Source: Cohnella sp. GbtcB17 (GTDB taxonomy: Bacteria > Bacillota > Bacilli > Paenibacillales > Paenibacillaceae). From it: a DNA stretch of 64,000 nucleotides. The notes beneath the pieces were generated by a model, which searched no databases, was not told the origin of the DNA, and saw only the letters and a list, made by a program, of their open reading frames with translations. The stretch lies in contig NZ_JAGXJW010000016.1 in the NCBI RefSeq assembly GCF_019091135.1, positions 75,290-139,289 of the forward strand. The letters are read 5' to 3'. The first letter of the stretch is position 1. Every line of letters starts with the position of its first letter. Of this stretch, positions 30,854-39,216 are shown piece by piece. The position numbers and the translations under genes are program-made.

Positions 30854-32587
30854 ATGAATGCAACGCTTCCCAATGTCGCCATGCTCGTCTCCGTATGTCT
30901 CATGCTTGCGTTTTTGGGCTACGCCTTCTTGCACAGGCGCGAGCGGGGCATCCGATATTTTGCCTGGGTCATGGTCTGCCGCGTGGTCTACGCGGGCAGC
31001 GTCATGCTGGAGATCACGAGCGGCAGCCTGTCTGCAAAGCTGTTTTTTCGCAATTTACAGCAGACTTCGCTTCTGTTCATCGTGCCGCTCGTTCTGTTTT
31101 TTACGCTCGATTTGCTGGGAAAAGAAAACGCGCTGCGCAGGCTTCGCGTAAGCCTGCTCCTGTCCCTGTTCGCGCTTTGGTCGCTGCTGGTATGGACGAA
31201 TCCCCTTCATCGCCTGCTCTACGATCGCACGATACTCGAGGGAGCCCATCTGGTGATCGGCAAAACCGTCGTCGCGATCTCGTTCAACATCGTCTGCTAC
31301 CTGCTGCTGGCCGCCTGCGTCTTTTTTCTGTTCGTTTATCTGCGACGCATTCGTCCCGACATCCGGACGCCCGGCCTGCTGCTGCTGCTCTGCGGGTGCA
31401 TCCCCGCCGTAGTGGAGGTCGTCAAGCTGACGGATCCTGCGCTAACGCCGTGGATCTTGCCTGCCTCGGTGTATTGCGGCTTTTTGGGCATGGCGATGCT
31501 CTGGATCGTGATTCGGTACCGCTTGTTCTCCATCGTGCCGCTGGCCCGCAGCATCGTCGTCGAGACGATGAGAGAAGGGATTCTGATCGTGAACCGTAGC
31601 GGCAGCGTCATCGACAGCAACAAGTATGTCGAGCCTTTGTTCGCCGGCAGCGGGACCGGTCCGCTCGCGGAGCGGCAGATCGCCGAGCTGCTGGCCCCAT
31701 GGCCGGCGTGGCTTCGCATCTGCGAGCGAATGGAAGCGGGCGAGCTGGAGATCGACGCCTTGGAGAACGGGGAAGCGCGCGTCTATTCGGTCAGGGTGTA
31801 TCCGCTGGCCCCTCGGGGAAAGGACAGGCAGGGTACCGTATCGGTGCTGTTCGATATCACGGACAAGCAAAGAAGGCTGGAGCAAATCGTCCAGCTCAAT
31901 CAGCTGAAGGACCGCCTGTTCGCCGTCGTCTCTCACGATATTCGCGATCCGCTGGCGGTTCAGCTGAGCCTGCTCGAATCGCTGGAAGCGGACAAGCCGA
32001 TGCTCGGCAGGGATCAGCAGGATGCGATCGATGCGCTCAGCGGGCAGGTGCACAATACGTATAATATGATCGAAAATTTGCTCGACTGGTATCGCAGCCA
32101 GAAGGACGGCCTGCTCCTTCACCCGCGGGCCTTGCGGCTGGCGAATGAGGTCGGCGAAGTCTGCCGCATGCTGAACATTAAAAGCGAGTTCAAACGGATC
32201 GCCATATTCGTGGAGATCGAGGGCGATCTTGCGGTGTATGCGGACCGGGAAGCGCTCGCGCTGATCGTCCGCAATCTGGTGACCAACGCGATTAAATACT
32301 CCCATCCCGGCGGATCCGTACGGGTGCATGCCGCTCGGGACGCCGGCCTTGTCGTCGTATCGGTCGGCGACCGGGGCGTGGGCATGGCGGAGGATCGAGC
32401 CAAGGTCTTGTTCGATCCGATGAGGCTCGATTCAACCGCCGGTACGGCCGGCGAGAGAGGAACCGGGCTCGGCCTGCAGGTATGCCGTCAATTCGTGAAG
32501 CTCAGCGGCGGACAAATCTGGGCGGAGAGCGCGCCGGGGCAGGGCAGTACGTTCTACTTTACGCTGCCGGAAGCGGATTTGGGGTGA
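30854..32587 (+). CDS. 7TM-type sensor histidine kinase (module 1)
   Basis: A 577-residue kinase. Residues about 5-225 hold seven hydrophobic helices (MLVSVCLMLAFLGYAFL, LLFIVPLVLFFTLDLLG, ILPASVYCGFLGMAMLWIVI), the histidine-kinase N-terminal 7TM layout. A PAS-like domain follows at about 240-345 (EGILIVNRSGSVIDSN ... VSVLFDITDK), then the phospho-acceptor His in VVSHDIRDPLAVQL, the N-box VRNLVTNAIKYS, and the G boxes GDRGVGM and GERGTGLGLQVC. The ribosome site is AAGGAG; a TATACT -10 box lies at 30803-30808. It is followed by the BTAD regulator 7 nt later. It is co-linear along its whole length with the 577-residue kinase at 55375. Confidence 0.9.
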   Translation: MNATLPNVAMLVSVCLMLAFLGYAFLHRRERGIRYFAWVMVCRVVYAGSVMLEITSGSLSAKLFFRNLQQTSLLFIVPLVLFFTLDLLGKENALRRLRVSLLLSLFALWSLLVWTNPLHRLLYDRTILEGAHLVIGKTVVAISFNIVCYLLLAACVFFLFVYLRRIRPDIRTPGLLLLLCGCIPAVVEVVKLTDPALTPWILPASVYCGFLGMAMLWIVIRYRLFSIVPLARSIVVETMREGILIVNRSGSVIDSNKYVEPLFAGSGTGPLAERQIAELLAPWPAWLRICERMEAGELEIDALENGEARVYSVRVYPLAPRGKDRQGTVSVLFDITDKQRRLEQIVQLNQLKDRLFAVVSHDIRDPLAVQLSLLESLEADKPMLGRDQQDAIDALSGQVHNTYNMIENLLDWYRSQKDGLLLHPRALRLANEVGEVCRMLNIKSEFKRIAIFVEIEGDLAVYADREALALIVRNLVTNAIKYSHPGGSVRVHAARDAGLVVVSVGDRGVGMAEDRAKVLFDPMRLDSTAGTAGERGTGLGLQVCRQFVKLSGGQIWAESAPGQGSTFYFTLPEADLG

Positions 32588-32594
32588 GAAAACG

Positions 32595-33710
32595 ATGAAA
32601 GTGATGGTCGTCGACGACGAACCGGCGATGCTGACGGCGATGAGGCTGCTGCTGTCCCGGACGGAAGGCGTGGAGATCGCCGCGATGCTGGGCAGCGCCG
32701 CAGAGGCGATCGCGTATGCCGCCAAGCATCCGGTGGATATGGCCTTTATCGATATTCAGATCGCGGAGGACGACGGATTGACGTTGGCCCGGAGGCTGCG
32801 GCAGATGCACGCCGAGCTGGACATCGTGTTCGTCACCTCCCACAAGGAATATGCGCTCGATTCGTTCGGCGTCTACCCGCTGGACTATATCGTCAAGCCC
32901 GTGTCCGCAAAGCGCCTCGCGGACACGATCGCGAGAGCCGCGAGCTTACGAGCGGAACGAGCGCATGCCGCCCCGCCGGACGAGCCTAGCCTGTTGACGA
33001 TCGAGGCCCTGAGAGGCTTGCAGGTCGGCAGCGACGCGGGCGGGGCGGTCAAATGGATCTCCCGGAAAAGCAGGGAGCTGTTTGCTTACTTGCTGCTTTA
33101 TCGCGGGCATGCCGCGGCCAAGATCCGTACATTGGAAGACGTTTTTCCCGAGCGGGAATTAAGAGGCTCCGATCTGTATCTGAACACGGCCGTGTACCAG
33201 CTTCGCAAGGCGCTTTCCGCGCACGGCTTGAAGGACATGCTGGTCTCCGACCGCGAGCACTATCGGCTGCGTCTGGAACGGACCCGCGTCGACTTCATCG
33301 CTTTCGAAGACCGGCTGGCCGAATTCCACGCGATCGATGCGGGCAATGAAGAGGCCGCGATCGCCCTCGAGCAGCTGTATAACGGCGATTTGTTCGAGGA
33401 CATGCCGTATGGGTGGGCCAATGCCGAGCGCGAGCGGCTGAGCGACTTGTACGAAGCGTTCGCCAGACGCCTGACACGGGGGCTGCTCGACCGCGGGCGG
33501 GTCGAGCAGGGCATTCGCATCGCCAAGAAGCTCGTGCAGCGCAACGAACTGGACGAGGAAGCGAATCTGCTGCTGTTCGAGGCGCTCGCGGCGGCGCGGG
33601 ACAGAGCTTCGCTGCAGGCCAGGTACAGGCGGTACGAGGAACTGCTCGATCGGGAGCTGGGCATTCCGCCTTCGGCTGAGATGGTCGACCTGTACCGGCG
33701 GCTGATATGA
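32595..33710 (+). CDS. response regulator with winged-helix and BTAD (SARP-like) output (module 1)
   Basis: A 371-residue regulator. The receiver spans about 1-115, with VVDDEP, the phospho-acceptor Asp in MAFIDIQIAEDDG, the Thr/Ser of VFVTSHKEYAL and the Lys of IVKPVS; all are present. A winged helix lies at about 135-225 (GGAVKWISRKSRELFAYLLLYRG, TAVYQLRKALSAHG, VSDREHYRLRLE). A bacterial transcriptional activator domain fills about 226-371 (FEDMPYGWANAERERLSDLYEAFARRL ... RYRRYEELLDRELGIPPSAEM). It probably activates or represses the divergent SLH gene through the 11-bp direct repeat. It is paralogous to the 370-residue regulator at 54266. Confidence 0.9.
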   Translation: MKVMVVDDEPAMLTAMRLLLSRTEGVEIAAMLGSAAEAIAYAAKHPVDMAFIDIQIAEDDGLTLARRLRQMHAELDIVFVTSHKEYALDSFGVYPLDYIVKPVSAKRLADTIARAASLRAERAHAAPPDEPSLLTIEALRGLQVGSDAGGAVKWISRKSRELFAYLLLYRGHAAAKIRTLEDVFPERELRGSDLYLNTAVYQLRKALSAHGLKDMLVSDREHYRLRLERTRVDFIAFEDRLAEFHAIDAGNEEAAIALEQLYNGDLFEDMPYGWANAERERLSDLYEAFARRLTRGLLDRGRVEQGIRIAKKLVQRNELDEEANLLLFEALAAARDRASLQARYRRYEELLDRELGIPPSAEMVDLYRRLI

Positions 33711-33720
33711 CCCTCTTTAT

Positions 33721-33766
33721 AGAAGCAGCCCCCTTCGCCTGTAGACGAAGGGGTCTGCTTCTCATT
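33721..33766. terminator. bidirectional terminator
   Basis: A 17-bp near-perfect stem (33721-33737 with 33746-33762) between the convergent regulator (ends 33710) and binding-protein gene (ends 33777). Confidence 0.85.
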
Positions 33767-33776
33767 TTCCCGAGCT

Positions 33777-35372
33777 TTAGTTCTTAGCCAAAAACGCGTC
33801 GATCTGCGATTGCAGCTCGGTCTGGATCTTAGCGATGCCGGCCGCGTCCAGCTGCTTGTTCAGATCGGCCAGACCCTTGTCGATGTCCTTGACGAGGCCG
33901 TATTCGAGCGGAATGCCGTAGCGCAGCATGACGTTGCCTACATTGGCGATCTCCGTCTTGACCTTGCTGTTGTCGAACACGAACGTCTCGAGCGGGTAGT
34001 GGTACACGTTCGCTTCCCAGCTCTTGACAAGGTCCGACGCTTCCTGCGGGAACGCTTCGTTGTCGCGGTTGAGCGGCGAGTTGAAGCTCCAGTTGGAGAA
34101 GCCCGTGTAGTTCGGGTTTTTGTCGAGCGCCTTGTACTTGTCGTCGCCGACCGGCTCGTAGTGGACGCCGTTGATGCCGTACATGACCAGGTCGTGCAGC
34201 TCTTTGTCGTTCTGCAGCAGGTCGATCGCCATGAGGGCGCGCTCCGGATTTTTGGATGTCGCATGCACCGAGGTGCCGTTTTGCGTGGAGATCGCCACCG
34301 ACTTCTTCTTGCCTTGGTTGATGTCCGCCAGCGCGACTTCGTATGGCGAATTTTCCTGGCGCATCAATGCCATCAGCGCGCCGAGCGTGCCGTTGTTATG
34401 CGTGATCGAAGCCGTCTTGCCCGCCTTGAAGTCCGCCTGATGGTCGTTTTTGCTGTTCAGGACGTTTTTCGACCAGGCGTTGTGGTCCGCAAGATCCTTG
34501 TAGTACGTTGCCAGCTGCTTGAATTCCGGCGTGTTGTAAACGTTGAACACTTGCCCCTTCTCGTCCGTCAGCTTGAAGGCGAACGGCATATCGAGATCGA
34601 ACATGTTCCACTCGTTCTGCTGTTTGAGCAGCACGCGGTCGAGGTTGTGGAATTTCCAGTCGCCCGTCTCCGGCGTGAACGGCACGATGCCCTTTTCTTT
34701 TTCGGCAACCGTTTTCAAATACGTGGCATACGCTTCAGGACTGTCGATGGCCGGCAGGTTGTATTTCTTGCGCAGATCTTCGCGGTACAGGATCAGCTTC
34801 TCCACGGATTCTCCGCGGTTCTGCGGCACCATGTACAGCTTGCCGTTGGCCTTTGCCTGATCCCAGCTGACCTTGGACATGTTCTTCCATGCCTGCGGCG
34901 CGTACTTGGCGAGCATATCGTCCGTGAGCTCAAGGAAGCCGCCCTTCAGCGCCTGGTCGTTGTAGCCGGCCCAGTTGGCCGAGTAGATCAGGTCGAAGTT
35001 CTCGTCGGCGGCCAGCTTGAGCGGATACTTCTGCGCCCAGTCGGACCAGTCGAGGAATTCGCCTTCAATCGTCGCGTTGATCTTCTCTTTAAGCTTCTTG
35101 TTGAGCTCGGCGAACACCGAATCGTAGTCGACCGGCTTCGGTCCGACGAAGATCATCTTGAGCTTCACTTCCTTGGACGTATCGACGGCACCTTCGGACG
35201 GCGCGGCGGCGCTGCCGCTAGCGGCCGAGGATGAAGCCGATGCGCTCTTTGACGGCTCGGCGCTTGAACTTGCGGACGACCCGGAATTTTTGTCATTGTT
35301 GCCGCATGCACTCATGATCATTACAAAAGCGAACAACAGTGTGAACATCGTCCATCTGCTTTTTCTCAACAT
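33777..35372 (-). CDS. ABC transporter extracellular solute-binding lipoprotein
   Basis: A 531-residue lipoprotein of the large Paenibacillaceae LplA/YtcQ-type family. The N-terminus MLRKSRWTMFTLLFAFVMIMSAC is a lipoprotein signal with lipobox MSAC; Cys-23 is the lipidation site. A Ser/Ala-rich linker is followed by a two-lobed binding domain (KLAADENFDLIYSANWAGYN, YMVPQNRGESVEKLILYREDL, NRDNEAFPQEASDLVKSWEA). It should deliver an oligosaccharide or complex carbohydrate to the two permeases encoded just upstream on the same strand. No ATPase is encoded; such systems share an MsmX-type ATPase. The ATG at 35372 has GGGGGAAG upstream. The longer frame to 36005 is readthrough. Confidence 0.92.
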   Translation of the reverse strand: MLRKSRWTMFTLLFAFVMIMSACGNNDKNSGSSASSSAEPSKSASASSSAASGSAAAPSEGAVDTSKEVKLKMIFVGPKPVDYDSVFAELNKKLKEKINATIEGEFLDWSDWAQKYPLKLAADENFDLIYSANWAGYNDQALKGGFLELTDDMLAKYAPQAWKNMSKVSWDQAKANGKLYMVPQNRGESVEKLILYREDLRKKYNLPAIDSPEAYATYLKTVAEKEKGIVPFTPETGDWKFHNLDRVLLKQQNEWNMFDLDMPFAFKLTDEKGQVFNVYNTPEFKQLATYYKDLADHNAWSKNVLNSKNDHQADFKAGKTASITHNNGTLGALMALMRQENSPYEVALADINQGKKKSVAISTQNGTSVHATSKNPERALMAIDLLQNDKELHDLVMYGINGVHYEPVGDDKYKALDKNPNYTGFSNWSFNSPLNRDNEAFPQEASDLVKSWEANVYHYPLETFVFDNSKVKTEIANVGNVMLRYGIPLEYGLVKDIDKGLADLNKQLDAAGIAKIQTELQSQIDAFLAKN

Positions 35373-35434
35373 GCCGATCTTCCCCCTAATGGTAGTCGTA
35401 TCAAGCTCTATCGATAAACCGGGTCGCCCCGTAT

Positions 35435-36367
35435 TCATCCCTTTACCGCGCCAATCGTGAGGCCTTGAACGAAGTATCGCTGCACGAACGGATATGCCAG
35501 AAGGATCGGCCCCGTCGCGACGACCGTCATCGCCATCTTCAGGCTCTCGGTCGGGATAGCCGTCGTGACGACCGCCCCTGCACCCATCATCGCCTTGCGC
35601 ATGCCGTCCATGTTGCCCAGCATTTTGTACAAATAATACTGAAGCGGCATCAGCTTCTCGTCGGAGACGAACAGTAGCGCGTTGTACCAGTCGTTCCAGT
35701 AGGCCAGCGCCAGGAACAGCCCGATCGTCGCAAGCGCCGGCTTGGAGAGCGGCAGGATCAGTTGCGCGTAGATGCGGAAGTCGCCCGCGCCGTCGATCTT
35801 GGCCGACTCGACGATCGCCTCCGGAATGCCGCCGAGGAACGATTTCATGACGATGATGTAAAAAACGTTGAGCACGAGCGGCACGATCAGCGCGAGCACC
35901 GTATCCTTCATGTGCAGGTAGTTCACGATGAGCAGGTACCACGGGACGAGCCCGCCGCTGAACAGGGTGGTGAAGAAAAAGAAGAACGAAAAGCCGTTGC
36001 GCCACTTGAAGTCCCTGCGCGACAGCGCGTAGGACGTCATCGAGGTCAGGAACAGGCCAAGCAGCGTGCCGCCGATCGTCACCCCGATCGTCACCAGGTA
36101 GGCCTGGATCATCTCGGTCGGGTATTTGAACAAAATGCTGTACGCCTCTACCGAGAAATCCGTCGGTATAAACTGATACCCCGCCGTAATGATCCGGTTC
36201 TCGCTCGTCAGCGACGACGACACGACCAGCAGGAACGGCAGCAGGCAGAGCAGCGCCATGATCGTCAGCGCCCCGTACCCGATGGCTGCGAATATTTTCT
36301 GATCCGTCTTTTTGACGCCCGAGGTTTTAGCGAACGACTTGTCCGCACTCAGCTCCGTTGCGCTCAT
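35435..36367 (-). CDS. carbohydrate ABC transporter permease, LplC/MalG type
   Basis: A 310-residue inner-membrane permease with six helices (first TALTIMALLCLLPFLLVVSSSL-like segment after a cytosolic N-terminus). The EAA loop is at EAIVESAKIDGAGDFRIYAQ, the contact for the ATPase, followed by LILPLSKPALATIGLF. The C-terminus VQRYFVQGLTIGAVKG is the LplC/YtcP hallmark. The ATG at 36367 has AAGAGGAGG upstream; the frame to 36424 overlaps the preceding permease. It starts 16 nt after the first permease stop and is followed 62 nt later by the binding protein. Confidence 0.93.
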   Translation of the reverse strand: MSATELSADKSFAKTSGVKKTDQKIFAAIGYGALTIMALLCLLPFLLVVSSSLTSENRIITAGYQFIPTDFSVEAYSILFKYPTEMIQAYLVTIGVTIGGTLLGLFLTSMTSYALSRRDFKWRNGFSFFFFFTTLFSGGLVPWYLLIVNYLHMKDTVLALIVPLVLNVFYIIVMKSFLGGIPEAIVESAKIDGAGDFRIYAQLILPLSKPALATIGLFLALAYWNDWYNALLFVSDEKLMPLQYYLYKMLGNMDGMRKAMMGAGAVVTTAIPTESLKMAMTVVATGPILLAYPFVQRYFVQGLTIGAVKG

Positions 36368-36383
36368 GTCACTAGCCTCCTCT

Positions 36384-37304
36384 TTAGAATAGCGCGCGGT
36401 CTTTGTCGTACCGCCGTACCGCATAGTTGACCGCCATGATCGTGGCGAAGCCGAGCACCGATTGGAAGACGCCGGCCGCGGCCGACATGCCGATGTCGTT
36501 GGAGGTGATGAGCGACCGGAAGACGAAGGTGTCGATGACGTCCGTCGCGGAGAACAGCATCCCGTTGTTGCCGACCATGTTGTAGAACATTCCGAAGTCT
36601 CCGCGGAAAATGTTGCCGACCGCCAGCAGCACCAGGATGATGATCGTCGGGTACAGGTTCGGAATCGTCACCTTCAGGATGCGCTGGAAAATGTTCGCAC
36701 CGTCGATCTCCGCCGCCTCGTACATCTCGGTGTCGATGCTCGTGATGGCGGCCAGATACATGACCGTGCCGTAACCGAGCCCCTTCCAGGCGGACACCAG
36801 CACCAGCAGGAACGGCCAGTAGGCGGGCGTGTTGTAAATGTCGACCGGCTCGAGTCCGAGGCCTCGGAGCATGGCGTTCACGGTGCCGATGTCGTAGTTC
36901 AGCAGGTTGTAGGCGATGGCGCCGACGACGACCCACGAGATGAAGTACGGCAGGAACAGCGACGACTGAATGATTTTGCGAAACCACTTGCCCCCGACTT
37001 CGAACAGCAGGATCGCGGCGAAAATCTGCAGGGCGTTGTTCACGACGATAAACGCGATATTGTACAGCGCCGTGTTGCGCGTCACCTGCCAGGCGTTGCC
37101 CGAATCGAAGAAAAAGCGGAAATTGTCCAGTCCGTTCCACGCGCTGCCGAAAATGCCGCCGGCGTAGTCGTACCGCTTGAACGCGATAACGATGCCCGCC
37201 ATCGGGATATAAGCGAATAATAGATAGAAGATGACCGCCGGGGCCAGCATCAACAAGAACATTTTGTACTTTTTCACATCGTGCCAGAAGCTGCGCAGTC
37301 GCAT
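36384..37304 (-). CDS. carbohydrate ABC transporter permease, LplB/UgpA type
   Basis: A 306-residue permease with six helices, beginning MRLRSFWHDVKKYKMFLLMLAP, typical of LplB/YteP. The EAA loop is at EMYEAAEIDGANIFQRILKVTIPNL. DYAGGIFGSAWNGLDNFRFFF is the characteristic periplasm-side segment after helix 1. The start at 37304 has GAGGGGGAG; the frame to 37337 adds 11 residues across the ribosome site. First gene of the three-gene uptake operon, located directly downstream of the YesN-like regulator that probably controls it. Confidence 0.93.
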   Translation of the reverse strand: MRLRSFWHDVKKYKMFLLMLAPAVIFYLLFAYIPMAGIVIAFKRYDYAGGIFGSAWNGLDNFRFFFDSGNAWQVTRNTALYNIAFIVVNNALQIFAAILLFEVGGKWFRKIIQSSLFLPYFISWVVVGAIAYNLLNYDIGTVNAMLRGLGLEPVDIYNTPAYWPFLLVLVSAWKGLGYGTVMYLAAITSIDTEMYEAAEIDGANIFQRILKVTIPNLYPTIIILVLLAVGNIFRGDFGMFYNMVGNNGMLFSATDVIDTFVFRSLITSNDIGMSAAAGVFQSVLGFATIMAVNYAVRRYDKDRALF

Positions 37305-37632
37305 CTCCGCTCCCCCTCTCTCCTCTGTAGCTCTCATTATAGAAGGCGGAGCGAAGCGGCATAATTCAGCGGAACAACTAAAGATAATACAAATTCAACG
37401 ATGGAGGTGAAAACGTTACGCTCGGGGCGTCGGATGCGTCGGCGCGTTGCTCGCTCGGCTTAGCGGCATGCGGTGCCGCTATCGGTTCCGGCGGCGCGTG
37501 GCACTCGGGGCTTAGCTTCACTCGCTGCCGCTAGCGGCTCCCGCAGCGATATGCTGCCTTAGAAAAAAAGGAGGCCCCTGTTCCCGCGGGAACCGGAGTC
37601 TCGTGAAGGGGGGGTCGATTCAGGGGGTCGAT
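37305..37632. other. intergenic region: uptake-operon promoter and terminator of the regulator gene
   Basis: An AT-rich segment at about 37370-37400 probably holds the promoter and YesN-like operator of the uptake operon, but I cannot assign boxes safely. The segment 37450-37560 is G+C-rich with several small inverted repeats. At 37562-37602 an imperfect hairpin (centre TTCCCGCGGGAA) with T-run on the minus strand probably terminates the regulator transcript. Confidence 0.55.
37562..37602 (-). terminator. probable terminator of the YesM/YesN operon
   Basis: Imperfect stem centred on GTTCCCGCGGGAAC, followed on the minus strand by a seven-T run; it lies 31 nt after the regulator stop. Confidence 0.6.
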
Positions 37633-39216
37633 TCAAATATTGTGCTTCTTGCGATATTCGCCGGGAGACATGCCCATGTGCTGCTTGAACTGGCGGTTGA
37701 AGTAGATGATGTTTTTGTAACCGACCTGCTCCGCGATCTCGTACACCTTCTTGGTCGGCTCCTGCAGCAGCTCGCACACCCGCTTCATGCGCAGGTCGTT
37801 CAGGAAGTCGCTGAACAGGCTGTTGGTCTCGGCCTTGAACAGCTGACCCAGGTAATTCGGCGTAAAGTTAAAATGCGCGGCCACTTCGTTGAGCGTGATT
37901 TTCTGCTCCAGCCTGTCTTTCACGTACGCCGTAATGTCGTCGATCAGCTTGCGCTTCTGCCGCTGCCGCTTCAGGTAGAGCAGCTCGGACAGCTCGAAAA
38001 ACCGCCTTCTGAGCCAGGACAATATATCGTGCACCGTCTCGAACTGGAACAGGATGAGCGGCTGATGGGCGTCCCAGTTGAGGATTTCGTACAGATGCTC
38101 GTTGAGCTGCCGCAGATCCGCGTGAAGCTTGGACGTGATGCGGATGATAAGATCGTAAATCTCGTGCTTCTGCGAGAGCGGATGGTCGCCGTCGAACAGC
38201 TGCAGCAGGCAGTCGTCGATTGCAGTCAGGTCGTACTCGAGCATCGCCTTCAGCATCCGGTCGACGATCTCCTCGAGATTGGGCGCGATCCGCTCCTTCG
38301 GTCGCCACTGCGAGGCGTCCTTGATGAGCCGGTTTTTGCCGACGATCCATTTGATGCTGAGCGCGGCCTGCGCCTGCCGATAGGAGTCGTGAAGCTGGTC
38401 GAACGCGTTCGTGTACATCCCGGTCCCGATCGTGACGGAGAAGCCGAACTCGACATAAAAAGCGCGGATCAGCTCTTCGAGCAGCGTGGAAAAAGAAGGC
38501 TCGGGCACGGCGGCCAGCAGGACGAAGCGGCTGTCGTAGGCGTCGATGACGAGTCCCATGCTGCGTTCCTGCGCGAACCGGCGTATAAAAGCGGCCGCCC
38601 CGGCGAGCCATGCGCGACGCTCTTCTGCGGTCGAGTCGACCTTCTTCCACGCGAGGTCGTCGATCTCGGCGATAGCGACCGCGGTGCCTGCCTGGAGCAT
38701 CGGCGCGAGGAAGCTGCGGATATGCGACTCGACGTCGCCCGGCGCCGACTCGTTGAACCAGCGCAGCAGCAGCTCCTGGTTAACAAGCGACAGCGTCTCG
38801 GCGAGCGACGTATGCTGCCGCCGCTCCCGCTCGATTTTGCCGCATAGCTCCGTCAACGTCGCATTCAGCTCGCCGTCCTCTACCGGCTTGAGCAGATAGC
38901 CGTGCGCGTTCAGCTGGATCGCCTGCTTCGCATAGCCAAAGTCCTCGTGCCCGCTGATGAACACGATGGACACCTGCGGATTGATCTCCTTGGCCTGCCG
39001 CGCAAATTCGGTGCCGGACATGATCGGCATGCGGATGTCGGACAGGATGATGTCGATCCGCTGCTGCTTCATCAAGTTAAGCGCGGCAAATCCGCTCGAG
39101 GCCGTACGCACGCTGGCGCCCGCAAGCTGCTCGTGACCGGCCACCCGGCGCCTCAGCCATTCCAGATCGACCGCTTCGTCGTCAACCAGCAGCACATTGA
39201 TATCGTTATCCGTCAT
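37633..39216 (-). CDS. AraC-type response regulator (YesN-like)
   Basis: A 527-residue regulator. The receiver at about 1-125 has LLVDDEAVD, the phospho-acceptor Asp in IILSDIRMPIMSG, and the Lys in YLLKPVE. A long central region (about 150-410) follows the YesN layout (AIAEIDDLAWKK, VTIGTGMYTNAFDQLHDSYRQA). The AraC-type double HTH at about 420-527 ends RVCELLQEPTKKVYEIAEQVGYKNIIYFNRQFKQHMGMSPGEYRKK. It overlaps the kinase gene by 4 bp (ATGA), so the pair is translationally coupled. The expected role is activation of the sugar-uptake operon immediately downstream. Confidence 0.93.
   Translation of the reverse strand: MTDNDINVLLVDDEAVDLEWLRRRVAGHEQLAGASVRTASSGFAALNLMKQQRIDIILSDIRMPIMSGTEFARQAKEINPQVSIVFISGHEDFGYAKQAIQLNAHGYLLKPVEDGELNATLTELCGKIERERRQHTSLAETLSLVNQELLLRWFNESAPGDVESHIRSFLAPMLQAGTAVAIAEIDDLAWKKVDSTAEERRAWLAGAAAFIRRFAQERSMGLVIDAYDSRFVLLAAVPEPSFSTLLEELIRAFYVEFGFSVTIGTGMYTNAFDQLHDSYRQAQAALSIKWIVGKNRLIKDASQWRPKERIAPNLEEIVDRMLKAMLEYDLTAIDDCLLQLFDGDHPLSQKHEIYDLIIRITSKLHADLRQLNEHLYEILNWDAHQPLILFQFETVHDILSWLRRRFFELSELLYLKRQRQKRKLIDDITAYVKDRLEQKITLNEVAAHFNFTPNYLGQLFKAETNSLFSDFLNDLRMKRVCELLQEPTKKVYEIAEQVGYKNIIYFNRQFKQHMGMSPGEYRKKHNI

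Noticed and set aside
33810..35234. 474-codon plus-strand frame opposite the solute-binding protein gene
   Set aside because: Shadow of a well-supported lipoprotein gene; composition is a run of Arg/Val/Leu with no motif.
37603..38847. 414-codon plus-strand frame opposite the YesN-like regulator
   Set aside because: Shadow frame; the minus-strand AraC-type regulator is certain.
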